Assembly: GCF_900156415.1 (NCBI RefSeq)
Contig: NZ_FTNM01000005.1
Span: 1-64,000 of the forward strand
DNA length: 64,000 nucleotides
Reading direction: 5' to 3'
Source of the DNA: Pontibacter lucknowensis
Lineage (GTDB): Bacteria; Bacteroidota; Bacteroidia; Cytophagales; Hymenobacteraceae
Shown: one piece after another, positions 1-7,574 of the stretch
Position numbering within the stretch: the first letter of the stretch is position 1
How the letters are laid out: each line of letters opens with the position of its first letter
Position numbers and translations under genes: made by a program
The notes under the pieces: generated by a model
The model's input: only the letters and a program-made list of their open reading frames with translations
The model's database searches: none
What the model was told of the DNA's origin: nothing

Positions 1-171
1 GGCAACGCCGCCGCAAGACTTGCCGGCCTAAACTCCATTTATGCCTTTGGCTCTTCTGCAGGCATTCCCTTTTTTATAGCCTGTGATTCCTCCCCACCGG
101 TAAAGCCTGAAAGCTTCGCCATTTTAAAATTTGAAAATAATCCCAATGACGGATTTAACTATAGTGTATAA
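1..171 (+). CDS. C-terminal fragment of unknown protein (partial)
   Basis: An open frame runs from the first base to a TAA at 169-171 and gives 56 residues ending in NDGFNYSV. The beginning lies outside the window. I recognise no domain. It has a short hydrophobic patch (GIPFFIAC) and a polar tail. It lies on the distal side of two recombinase genes, so it may be cargo of the same element, but that is inference. It could also be a chance open frame. Confidence 0.4.
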   Translation, partial: GNAAARLAGLNSIYAFGSSAGIPFFIACDSSPPVKPESFAILKFENNPNDGFNYSV

Positions 172-295
172 GGAGGAGTTCCGGTTATTGGTCCTTTAGC
201 TGGAGTGCGTGAATCCTGCTTTTTTGAGGTTTTCATACTTCCATCCGGGTTTTAGCTTCATCCTTTAAACATTCTATAGCCAATATATAACATTC

Positions 296-1771
296 CTACA
301 GATTATCAAGCGGGCTGATGATATTTTCCAGCCCGTGGCTGGTGATGTGGGTGTAGATCTCGGTGGTCTTGCTGCTCCTGTGCCCCAGCAGTGACTGGAT
401 ATAGCGCAGATTCGTGCCCTGCTCCAGCAGGTGCGTGGCAAAGGAGTGGCGTAGCGAGTGGGGCGTTACCTTCTTCTGCAAACAGGCCTTCTTCACGCAG
501 TCCCGGAAAACGTTGCGGATGCTGTCCGTGGTGTACTGTCCCCCGTACTGCCCCTCAAAGAGCCACACCTTCGGCCTGTACTCCTTATAGTAGGCCCTGA
601 GGCTCTCGAGCAGTTTCTGAGAGAGTAGCGTGGTACGGTCCTTCTTACCTTTGCCCCCACGTATGAGCAGCAGGTTCCTGTCTGACTGAACGTCCGTGAT
701 CTTCAGGTTGATCACCTCCCCTATACGGAGGCCCCCGGCATAGAGCAGCTGTAGCAGGCAGCGGTGCTTGAGGTTGGCGGTGGCCAAGAGGATACGCTGC
801 ACCTCCTGCTTGCTGAGCACGGTGGGCAGTCGGTCGGCCTTCTCGGGCCGCTCCACCTGGCTCAGGTCCATGGTGTGTCGGCCCAGCACCCGGTGGAAAT
901 AGAACTTGACGGCATTAATACTTTGGTTCACAAAGGAGTAGGAATACTGCTGGCTCTGTACCATCTGCCGATGATAAGTGTTGATTTCAGCCACTGAAAA
1001 AGCATTTATTTTCTCAAGTCTATGTGTGCTGTGCCCGTTGAAGAAGCGCAGCAGCAGCGAGTGGTAAGTGCGGATGGTGCTAAGTGAATAGTTTAGGAGG
1101 TAGAGCTTCTCCAGGTAAGGCAGCGGGCAGGTAATGTAGTTCGATCCTTTGCTGTAGGTCTGTTCCCAAAGCCTTCGCAGAATACCCATGTCCCTGATAT
1201 GCATGGTGCCCGCCAGCCACACCTGCGCCGTGCCCTGCACATCGTCCAGCAGCTGGTGCAGGCTGGAAGCATCGGTGCCCACGGCAAAGCACCTGGGCTC
1301 GGGAAGCCACTGGCAGCAGGAGCTGCACTTGAGAGTCTTATAGATCAGCTCGTTGAAGGGGAAGGACAGCTGAATCAGTGTCTTACCCTCGTGCTCGAGC
1401 GGCTGCAGTCTAATAATGGGTAGATCGGGCAGCTTGGCCAGCGGCTCCGACTGCAGACTGCCCGACGTGACCACTGCGCCCATGGCCGGTCGAATCCGTT
1501 TGGGCCTGTTCAGATAACGCGCATCTACCAGCGCCACCCCCTGAAAGTGCCTGTGCAGCAGCTCAATCGCCTCAGGCGTTTTGTGCGTCACGTAGCATTT
1601 ATAGGTCTTGCTGTATTTGGCCACATCGCTGTCCTTGAGCAGCTTAGTGATGCGGTGGTCCGGCTTGTACCACAGGCGTATGAACTGCTTGCCCTGGTGC
1701 TCAAGTGAATTGAGGTAAAGGACGGGGGCTGAATTGTATGTCTGCTGCATAACATTTGAAGTGAATTTCAC
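296..1771 (-). CDS. Tyrosine recombinase with duplicated N-terminal module
   Basis: Site-specific tyrosine recombinase of 491 residues, XerC/D-like in its C-terminal half. All catalytic residues are visible: R349 (GGLRIGEV), K374 (GGKGKKD), H438 and R441 (HSLRH), H464 (LLGHR) and nucleophile Y473 (EIYTH). A SAM-like core-binding domain covers about residues 205-300. The first 200 residues are unusual: two related modules, about 20-90 and 122-192, each begin LEH(Q/E)GK and end in a similar QG.A....... segment, which suggests internal duplication. The listed start is GTG at 1771; an ATG lies at 1750 in the same frame. It is divergent from the zinc-finger gene at 1866 and shares a striking palindromic region with it. 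The substrate site is unknown. Confidence 0.85.
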   Translation of the reverse strand: MKFTSNVMQQTYNSAPVLYLNSLEHQGKQFIRLWYKPDHRITKLLKDSDVAKYSKTYKCYVTHKTPEAIELLHRHFQGVALVDARYLNRPKRIRPAMGAVVTSGSLQSEPLAKLPDLPIIRLQPLEHEGKTLIQLSFPFNELIYKTLKCSSCCQWLPEPRCFAVGTDASSLHQLLDDVQGTAQVWLAGTMHIRDMGILRRLWEQTYSKGSNYITCPLPYLEKLYLLNYSLSTIRTYHSLLLRFFNGHSTHRLEKINAFSVAEINTYHRQMVQSQQYSYSFVNQSINAVKFYFHRVLGRHTMDLSQVERPEKADRLPTVLSKQEVQRILLATANLKHRCLLQLLYAGGLRIGEVINLKITDVQSDRNLLLIRGGKGKKDRTTLLSQKLLESLRAYYKEYRPKVWLFEGQYGGQYTTDSIRNVFRDCVKKACLQKKVTPHSLRHSFATHLLEQGTNLRYIQSLLGHRSSKTTEIYTHITSHGLENIISPLDNL

Positions 1772-1800
1772 TCAAAAGTAAACCCAGCCTCTGACTCAGC

Positions 1801-1856
1801 CGTTTTTTGAAACGCATAAGTGCGTATATAAACGCAACTATACGTTTCATAAAACG
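1801..1856. promoter_or_regulatory. 56-bp imperfect palindrome made of three 14-bp dyads
   Basis: The 95-bp gap between the divergent recombinase and zinc-finger genes holds a 56-bp sequence symmetric about 1828/1829, with 23 of 28 half-site positions matching. Within it are CGTTT-N4-AAACG at 1801-1814 and 1843-1856, and a related dyad, GCGTATATAAACGC, at 1822-1835. The starts 1801, 1822 and 1843 are exactly 21 bp apart, two helical turns. This pattern fits cooperative dimer binding (an operator) or the binding array of a recombinase. Which protein binds is unknown. Confidence 0.6.
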
Positions 1857-1865
1857 GATGTTCTG

Positions 1866-2261
1866 ATGACAGATGAAAAACAGTGTCAGCAGTGCGGCAG
1901 CAAGATGACCGGGAGAATGGACAAGCGCTTCTGCTCCAACCAGTGCCGGGCCAATGCCCACAACGCCGGCAGGCGGCAAAACAGCGGAGAGCAGCTAATC
2001 TTAAACATCAACTCCATCTTGCGTCGCAACCGCACCATTCTCAAGCAGGCAAGTCCGCAGGGGAAAACTACCACTCATAAACAGGTGCTCCAGTTGGCCG
2101 GCTTCGATTTTCGCCACCATACCCACCTCTACCGTACAAAGCAGGGCAACACTTATTACTTCTGCTACGACTACGGCTATTTTTTACTGCCCGAAGAGAA
2201 GGTGCTCATCGTGAACTGGCAGCCCTACATGGAGCAAAGTAACTCTTCCATGAATAAGTGA
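1866..2261 (+). CDS. Small zinc-finger protein, unknown function
   Basis: A 131-residue protein. Its N-terminus carries CQQCG (residues 7-11) and, about 16 residues on, CSNQC, a four-cysteine zinc-binding pattern of the FCS/MYM-like or zinc-ribbon kind. The rest is basic and aromatic (residues 40-125; YYFCYDYGYFLLPEEK near the end) and has no domain I recognise. Proteins of this size and layout are common as hypotheticals near mobile elements in Bacteroidota. It is transcribed away from the recombinase at 296-1771 and starts 10 bp after the palindromic array, so it may be the regulator or accessory DNA-binding protein for that site. That role is inference. Confidence 0.65.
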   Translation: MTDEKQCQQCGSKMTGRMDKRFCSNQCRANAHNAGRRQNSGEQLILNINSILRRNRTILKQASPQGKTTTHKQVLQLAGFDFRHHTHLYRTKQGNTYYFCYDYGYFLLPEEKVLIVNWQPYMEQSNSSMNK

Positions 2262-2262
2262 A

Positions 2263-3477
2263 TCACAGCTTCAGCCGCTCCCGAAGCCTTTGCATGTCCT
2301 CCCCCACCTTCACATCCAGTATTTTGGCGTAGTGCTGGGTGGTTCTGAGGTTAGTGTGCCCCAGCATCTTCGACACACTCTCCATCGGCACGCCATTCAA
2401 TAGCGTTATTGTCGTAGCAAAGGTGTGACGGGCGGCATGGAATGTCAATTGCTTATTGATGCCGCACAGATCGGCAATCTCCTTGAGGTAGGCATTCATC
2501 TTCTGGTTACTCGGCACAGGCAGGACCCTCCCTTCATGGATACACTGCAGGTGCTGCCTGTATTTGTTAATGATCCTGAGAGCGGTTGGCAGCAATGGAA
2601 TACGAGAGGGCGTATCTGTTTTCTGCCTGTTCTTATAGACCCACTGCTCCCCATCTATGCCTTTTTGTATGTCAGTATAACGCAGTTTCTGCACATCCAC
2701 ATAGGCCAGTCCCGTAAAGCAGCTGAAGAGGAAAATATCCCTTACCTGAGCCAGGCGCTCTGAGGCGAACTCTTTTTCAGCCATCCGTTGCAACTCCTCC
2801 TCTGAGAGAAATACCCGCTCCACGGTCCTGATCTTGGACTTGTAGTTCATGAACGGACTGGACGAAAGCCAACCATTAGCCAGGCAGATGCGGATGATCT
2901 TACCGAAGTTCTTGATGTATTTGACCGCCGTGTTATTGGAGCACTTGCGAACACTTCTCAGGTAATGCTCATAATCTGTAATGAAGGCATGGTCTATTTT
3001 TCGAATATCGATATCCCTCACCCCAAATTTCCAGAAAAGAAAGTCCTGCGTGTGCTTTAGGGAAGTGGTATAACGCTCCAGTGTGCCTGGGGAGAACTCT
3101 TCCCCCACCAGGTCCGCAATTTTCTTGTTATGGTCCTCGAACACCTTAACAAGCATCTTTCCCTTTTCTTCCCTCCCCAGAAACTTGTTCTTTAAGCTTT
3201 CTGCCGTCACCGGCGCATCGGCATCTATCAGCTGGCGATGCGCCTCGTAGAGCTTGGCTTGCAAGCTATCCAGATAGGCATTCAGTGATCTAATCACTTC
3301 CTTTACGCCTATGCCGCGACCTGCAACAGAACTCCATTTATCCGGCTCTATGGTTCTACCAGTCATCAGCTCTGCGCGTTTTCCCGCGACAGTCACACGC
3401 AGATAAATAGGAACAGGCCCTGACAGATAGCTTTTTGGTTTCTTAAGGTAGAAGAGAATACTGAATTTGATGTTCAT
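2263..3477 (-). CDS. Tyrosine recombinase/integrase, Bacteroidota IntDOT-like
   Basis: Integrase of 404 residues with an N-terminal arm-binding region (about 1-90), a SAM-like domain (about 105-205) and a C-terminal catalytic domain. Visible catalytic residues are H347 and R350 (FHAARH), H374 (LGHT) and Y383 (QHYAK). The first catalytic arginine is replaced: the aligned motif reads FTGLAYVDV with Ala at 258, as in IntDOT-type integrases that also lack it. The gene lies about 250 bp from the 3' end of tRNA-Ser, the normal arrangement for an element integrated into a tRNA gene. It converges with the zinc-finger gene, with one base between their stops. It probably catalyses integration and excision of the element on its left. 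Confidence 0.87.
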   Translation of the reverse strand: MNIKFSILFYLKKPKSYLSGPVPIYLRVTVAGKRAELMTGRTIEPDKWSSVAGRGIGVKEVIRSLNAYLDSLQAKLYEAHRQLIDADAPVTAESLKNKFLGREEKGKMLVKVFEDHNKKIADLVGEEFSPGTLERYTTSLKHTQDFLFWKFGVRDIDIRKIDHAFITDYEHYLRSVRKCSNNTAVKYIKNFGKIIRICLANGWLSSSPFMNYKSKIRTVERVFLSEEELQRMAEKEFASERLAQVRDIFLFSCFTGLAYVDVQKLRYTDIQKGIDGEQWVYKNRQKTDTPSRIPLLPTALRIINKYRQHLQCIHEGRVLPVPSNQKMNAYLKEIADLCGINKQLTFHAARHTFATTITLLNGVPMESVSKMLGHTNLRTTQHYAKILDVKVGEDMQRLRERLKL

Positions 3478-3526
3478 GGCAATGACTTTTAAGGTTAAAC
3501 AAATGTAGCCCTGCAGTCAACCCGAA

Positions 3527-3555
3527 TCAAGATGTACATCAATCGTACATCTTGA
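3527..3555. repeat. Perfect 11-bp inverted repeat upstream of integrase
   Basis: TCAAGATGTAC (3527-3537) and GTACATCTTGA (3545-3555) are perfect inverted copies separated by 7 bp. They lie 50 bp upstream of the integrase start, between it and the tRNA-Ser gene. No T-tract follows, so this is a protein-binding dyad rather than a terminator: an operator or an integrase/excisionase arm site. Confidence 0.5.
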
Positions 3556-3670
3556 ATATCAGTCAGTTACACAAAATTTGGTGAGTAGATAGTTTGCTCT
3601 GACGCACTCACCACTTTACTCACCACGATAATGCGAAAAAGTGAATAAATTGCTATATGCGCCAAAACAA

Positions 3671-3703
3671 AAAAGCCTGCAAATACTTGATTTGCAGGCT
3701 TTT
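3671..3703 (-). terminator. Intrinsic terminator downstream of tRNA-Ser
   Basis: A perfect 13-bp stem (AAAAGCCTGCAAA / TTTGCAGGCTTTT) with a 7-nt loop. Read on the minus strand it is followed by TTTTTTGTTTT, 25 bp after the tRNA 3' end. Confidence 0.8.
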
Positions 3704-3727
3704 AGGTGTTTTTGGTATCGCTACCAG

Positions 3728-3812
3728 CAGAGAGTGAGGGATTCGAACCCCCGGACCTGTTACAGTCAACGGTTTTCAAGACCGCCGCGTTCGACCACTC
3801 CGCCAACTCTCT
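3728..3812 (-). tRNA. tRNA-Ser(UGA)
   Basis: The minus strand folds as a long-variable-arm serine tRNA. The acceptor stem is AGAGAGT/ACTCTCT (7 perfect pairs) with discriminator G, and CCA is not encoded. The anticodon loop is CTTGAAA, giving anticodon TGA for UCA/UCN serine codons. The T arm contains GGTTCGAATCC, and a class II variable arm lies between the anticodon and T arms. Length is 85 nt. A full Bacteroidota promoter precedes it and a strong hairpin terminator follows. Its 3' end faces the integrase at 2263-3477, so it is the likely attachment site. Confidence 0.95.
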
Positions 3813-3828
3813 GTAATTGAATCGAGCA

Positions 3829-3859
3829 CAAAAGTATAGTGCTGAGCCGAATTTTCAAA
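3829..3859 (-). promoter_or_regulatory. Bacteroidota sigma-type promoter of tRNA-Ser
   Basis: On the minus strand TTTG (3859-3856) is followed by 19 nt and TACTTTTG (3836-3829). This matches the TTTG-N19-21-TAnnTTTG consensus of Bacteroidota housekeeping promoters. The -7 box ends 16 nt before the mature tRNA 5' end. Confidence 0.75.
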
Positions 3860-3987
3860 ACTATACGCAATTATTTTTCGCTTGTTCGTGCCACAAAGGC
3901 ATAAGCGGCTGATTTATAAGCTGAAAATTTTTCAAGAATACACGTTAGCCGAAGGCGCTCCCCAAGAATCTATACCTTGATTTTACA

Positions 3988-4962
3988 CTATGCCGCTGCC
4001 GAAGTGGCTTTCTCAGCAGTTTGGGCTGTCTTGCGGGTAAGTCGCTTCGTCACCGTATCAATGCTCACATTGATCTCAAAACCCAGGATCAGGATCATGG
4101 ACACAAAGTCAAGCCAGATCATCAAACCGATGAGGGCCCCGATGGAGCCGTAAAATTTGTTGTAGGTATCGAAAGCACTAATGTAAAGCGAGAAGATCAT
4201 CGATACCACAAAAATAAGGATGGTTGCTACCACAGCGCCTGCCGAGAAGAAAGGCCACTTGTCCTGTATGGCTGGTACGTAGTAGTAGATGAGCGAGGTT
4301 GCCAGCAGAAAGAGCAGTATGATCGCCACGTACTTCAGCATCACGATCAGAGTATAGGTATAGCTCTCGGTCACGACCTCGTAAAAAACTAACACATCTA
4401 AGATCCACTGCCCAAAGAAGATCGCCGCCACTGCCAGAAACAGGATAGATGAAAGCGCTACGGTGAGGACCGTGGCAATCACCCGCTTTTTCAGGTATGG
4501 CCGCTTATAGAAGGTATGGTATTTTTTGTCGAAGGCATCCATCAGCGACATGATGCCATTGGTGGACAGAATCAGGGCAAAGAGAAAACCGAAAGAGAGC
4601 AGTCCCCCACGTGGCTTGTTCACAATATCATCGATGGTGCCGTAGGCCACGGTGTACATCTCCTCGGGCAGAAAGTCAGCCAGAAAGTTAAGAATGCTCT
4701 CACCCAGGTCCAGCGACAGAATACTGGGCATGTAAGGTATGAGCGTGAACAGAAAGATGATGGTCGGGAAGATGGCCAGCGTGAAGTTAAAGGCCATGTA
4801 TGAGGCACGCTTGGTAATGGAATCCAGCCTGAGCTCGCCCAGCAACACATCGGCCACATCGTATACCGAAGACTGGCCGTTGTTAAAGCGCCACCTCTTC
4901 AGGAACACGATGAATTTGCGATACGCTCTGCGGCGCTTCAGATATTGCTGGTTCAGCCTCAT
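3988..4962 (-). CDS. YihY/BrkB family inner-membrane protein
   Basis: A 324-residue polytopic membrane protein. A basic N-terminal segment (residues 1-45) precedes about six hydrophobic spans, starting near AFNFTLAIFPTIIFLFTLIP (about 58-77) and ending near GLMIWLDFVSMILILGFEIN. The spacing and the motif ASYMAFNFTLAIFPT are typical of the YihY/BrkB family. Older annotations call these ribonuclease BN, which is incorrect for this family; the transported substrate or function is not established. Its start overlaps the stop of the upstream thioesterase gene by 4 bp, so the two are probably co-transcribed and translationally coupled. Confidence 0.85.
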   Translation of the reverse strand: MRLNQQYLKRRRAYRKFIVFLKRWRFNNGQSSVYDVADVLLGELRLDSITKRASYMAFNFTLAIFPTIIFLFTLIPYMPSILSLDLGESILNFLADFLPEEMYTVAYGTIDDIVNKPRGGLLSFGFLFALILSTNGIMSLMDAFDKKYHTFYKRPYLKKRVIATVLTVALSSILFLAVAAIFFGQWILDVLVFYEVVTESYTYTLIVMLKYVAIILLFLLATSLIYYYVPAIQDKWPFFSAGAVVATILIFVVSMIFSLYISAFDTYNKFYGSIGALIGLMIWLDFVSMILILGFEINVSIDTVTKRLTRKTAQTAEKATSAAA

Positions 4963-5372
4963 TCGCTATAGTATCCGTCCAACTTCTGGTGTATGAGCGC
5001 AGGTATAGCCGTCGGGCGCCCTGATTTCATGTCGACAAACACCATCGTGGTCTCTCCCACATTCAGCAGTGTCTGTTCCTCGTTATACACCTCGTACTCA
5101 AACTTTATACGCGAGCCATGCGGCTTGTGCTTAAGAAAGAGCTTAATCGTCAGCAGATCGTCGTACTTGGCCGGGCGGATATACTTGCACTTGAGTTCCA
5201 GCACAGGCATCATAGTGCCGGTCGCTTCCATCTCCTTGTAGTGTATCCCCAGCCTTCTGAACACCTCCGTGCGGGCCACTTCATAGTAGGCCGCATAGTT
5301 GCCATAGTAGACATAGCCCATCTGGTCGGTTTCGGCGTAGCGTACGCGTATCTGTACTTCTGATTCGAACAT
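4959..5372 (-). CDS. Acyl-CoA thioesterase, YbgC/4HBT hotdog family
   Basis: A 137-residue single hotdog domain. The active-site signature RYAETDQMGYVYYGNY carries the catalytic aspartate D16 followed by the YbgC-type N-Y helix start. It hydrolyses short or medium acyl-CoA or acyl-ACP thioesters; the exact substrate cannot be read from sequence. Length is normal for the family. It is the first gene of a two-gene unit with the YihY-family gene, which overlaps it by 4 bp. An AT-rich repeat precedes it. Confidence 0.87.
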   Translation of the reverse strand: MFESEVQIRVRYAETDQMGYVYYGNYAAYYEVARTEVFRRLGIHYKEMEATGTMMPVLELKCKYIRPAKYDDLLTIKLFLKHKPHGSRIKFEYEVYNEEQTLLNVGETTMVFVDMKSGRPTAIPALIHQKLDGYYSE

Positions 5373-5375
5373 GTT

Positions 5376-5516
5376 GATTGTTAATTGTTGGTTGTTGATT
5401 GTTAATTGATGGAAGATGATTGCGGAGAGTATAGCGTGGTTAACTAGCTCGTGTTTCAGAAATGCTATACCTGCTCAAGTTTAGCGAACAACAATCAGCA
5501 ATTAACGATCAACAAT
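5376..5516. repeat. AT-rich degenerate simple repeat, direct and inverted copies
   Basis: The gap between the thioesterase and mltG holds two direct copies of GTTGATTGTTAATTG (about 5373-5412) and an inverted relative, CAATTAACGATCAAC (about 5499-5513), so a long hairpin is possible. Similar words recur at about 55630-55660 (TTTAACAATCAACAATTTAAC) and about 38465-38490. No gene is seen in it. Confidence 0.5.
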
Positions 5517-6586
5517 TATTTCAAAATATTCCGCTGCGTCAGTGCTCGCTGATAGCGGCGAGCATTGGCGATGTGCTCGGCATGCGTCACGGCAAAGCTG
5601 TGGTAGCCGGAGAAGTCTTCCTTGGCGCAGAAGTAAATGTACTTATGCTGTTCCGGGTTTAGCACCGCGTCAATGCTGGAGATATCCGGCACGTTGATCG
5701 GGCCCGGAGGCAAGCCTGCATATCGGTAGGTGTTGTAAGGTGAGTCGTGCTGCAGGTGCACGTTGAGCACGCGGCGGATCGAGAAGTCACGCACCGCATA
5801 AACCACAGTCGGGTCGGCCTCCAGTTTCATGCCTTTCTGCAGTCGGTTCAGGTATACGCCGGCCACACGTGGCTTTTCGTCATTCTTGATCGTCTCAGCC
5901 TGCACAATAGAAGCCAACGTGGAAACCTCTTTTGGAGAGAGCCCCATCTTCTCAGCCTTGGCTTTGCGCTCATCCGTCCAGAAGCGGTCGTACTCAGTCT
6001 TCATGCGCTGCATAAGTTCCGGTGCCGTGATGGTCCAGTATACCTCGTATGTATTTGGGATGAACATGCTCACCACGGTGGTGGTGTCGAAACCGAGCGT
6101 TTGCAGGTACTCCTGGTCATTGAGCAGGCTGTCTATTTCGGCAGCCGATGGCTCTACGGATGTGGCCAGTTTCTCGGCCAGCTGACTTCGTAGCCGGATG
6201 TTGTTGAAGGTGAGCTTTAGCGGAGACTGCTCTCCCAGTCGCAATACGCCGATAAGTTGGCGATTGCCCCAGCCGTTCTCGATCTTGTACCTGCCCGGCT
6301 TCACCAGTTCGTCGTAGTCCATGAGCTTGGCCATGAAGCGCAGCGACAGGCGGTCGATGATCACGCCGGTTGCCTCTACGGAGTCGAGGGCCTGCTTGTA
6401 GTCAGCGCCGGTTGGGATATATACATAGGTGTCCTGCCCTTTGGTGTCTACGTTAGCGGTATACACGATCTGGTAGGCATAGTAGGAAAAGCTCACAAAC
6501 AGGAATAGCAGCAGCACAATGATGCCGGGTATCCACATGCTTTTCTCTTTCTTGACGCGTCTGCGTGGAGTGACTTCGTTAGCCAT
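5516..6586 (-). CDS. mltG: Endolytic murein transglycosylase MltG
   Basis: A 356-residue inner-membrane lytic transglycosylase that cleaves nascent glycan strands and helps set their length. One transmembrane helix lies near the N-terminus (about 20-40) after a basic cytoplasmic tail. The periplasmic YceG domain contains the signature LASIVQAET with catalytic glutamate E231, followed by VYLNRLQKGMKLEADPTVVYA, the conserved family block. Length agrees with MltG proteins (about 340-370). It stands alone on the minus strand. The following gene at 6796 is divergent, and the 209-bp gap between them should hold both promoters. Confidence 0.93.
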   Translation of the reverse strand: MANEVTPRRRVKKEKSMWIPGIIVLLLFLFVSFSYYAYQIVYTANVDTKGQDTYVYIPTGADYKQALDSVEATGVIIDRLSLRFMAKLMDYDELVKPGRYKIENGWGNRQLIGVLRLGEQSPLKLTFNNIRLRSQLAEKLATSVEPSAAEIDSLLNDQEYLQTLGFDTTTVVSMFIPNTYEVYWTITAPELMQRMKTEYDRFWTDERKAKAEKMGLSPKEVSTLASIVQAETIKNDEKPRVAGVYLNRLQKGMKLEADPTVVYAVRDFSIRRVLNVHLQHDSPYNTYRYAGLPPGPINVPDISSIDAVLNPEQHKYIYFCAKEDFSGYHSFAVTHAEHIANARRYQRALTQRNILK

Positions 6587-6795
6587 AATGTAATTAATAG
6601 TCCCGGATAAGGATGTAGGTTCCGGGCTCGTTTAGTTTAGGCTACAAAAATAACACTAATCTTGCTTATCTGACTAATTTTGAGCTGGCATCTGTCCTAA
6701 AGTCTCTATTTACCAACCTCAAGGGCTATACCTGCAACGCAGACGGCTTTTATGCAGTATGCCTTACTTTATGCACTAACAAGCAAACCCAAACT

Positions 6796-7422
6796 ATGGC
6801 CAACGCTGTTTTCCTCCAGATACACCCGGACAATCCACAGCCAAAAAAAATACAGGAAGCCGTCGAGATCCTTCGCAACGGCGGCATTATCATCTATCCG
6901 ACCGACACCATTTACGGCCTTGGCTGCGACATTCACAATACCAGGGCGGTGGAGCGTGTCTGCCAGATCAAAAATGTAAAACCCGACAAGGTAAACCTTT
7001 CTTTCATCTGCTCCGACCTGACCCACATTTCCGACTACGCCAAGATCGACACGCCCACTTACAAGGTGATGAAAAAGGCGCTGCCCGGTCCCTTTACCTT
7101 TGTGCTCGACGCCAGCAGCCGCGTGCCGCGCTATGCCGGCAGCAAAAAGAAAACGGTAGGTATACGCGTGCCCGACAATAAAATAGCCCTGGCACTGGTG
7201 CAGGAGCTTGGCAACCCGATCCTATCCACCTCCATCCGCGACGAAGACGAAGTGATTGAGTACAGCACCGACCCAGAGTTGATCTATGAAAAATACCGCA
7301 ACCTGGTAGATGGTGTAATAGACGGTGGCCCTGGCAACAACGTAGCCTCTACCGTAGTCGACGCTGCCAACAATTTCGAAGTGCTGCGGGAAGGCGCGGG
7401 TGATATTGAGGAATTCTTATAA
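6796..7422 (+). CDS. YciO-type Sua5/YrdC family protein
   Basis: A 208-residue YrdC-fold protein. It begins with FLQIHPDNPQPKKIQEAVEILRNGGIIIYPTDTIYGLGCD, which matches the YciO branch (IHPDNPQ start) rather than canonical TsaC/Sua5, and ends GAGDIEEFL as YciO does. Sua5/TsaC make threonylcarbamoyl-AMP for the t6A modification of tRNA. YciO relatives share the fold, but their role in t6A is less certain, so a t6A function should not be assumed if a canonical copy exists elsewhere. Its stop codon lies at the edge of an inverted repeat shared with the convergent acyltransferase gene. Confidence 0.82.
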   Translation: MANAVFLQIHPDNPQPKKIQEAVEILRNGGIIIYPTDTIYGLGCDIHNTRAVERVCQIKNVKPDKVNLSFICSDLTHISDYAKIDTPTYKVMKKALPGPFTFVLDASSRVPRYAGSKKKTVGIRVPDNKIALALVQELGNPILSTSIRDEDEVIEYSTDPELIYEKYRNLVDGVIDGGPGNNVASTVVDAANNFEVLREGAGDIEEFL

Positions 7423-7574
7423 GTTTAGGAGTTGGGGAGTTTAGGAGTTTGAGAGGTATGGGTTATTGAATTTTGATTGACGGGGTGAATTGAAATCTTG
7501 TGGTAAAGAAGCAAAGAGAATTTGAATTCACTTAAATCACTTTTAAACGCTCAAACTCCCCAACTCTTAAACTC
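7421..7574. repeat. Inverted repeat spanning the gap between two convergent genes
   Basis: AGTTTAGGAGTTGGGGAGTTT (about 7422-7442) is matched in inverted orientation by 7552-7573 (CAAACTCCCCAACTCTTAAACT) with few mismatches. One arm begins at the stop of the YciO-type gene and the other includes the stop of the acyltransferase gene. The intervening 100 bp has no gene. It could act as a bidirectional terminator or be a mobile palindromic repeat. Confidence 0.5.

Noticed and set aside
3988..4962. Ribonuclease BN label for the YihY-family gene
   Set aside because: This is a historical misannotation of the family; the protein is a polytopic membrane protein without nuclease motifs.
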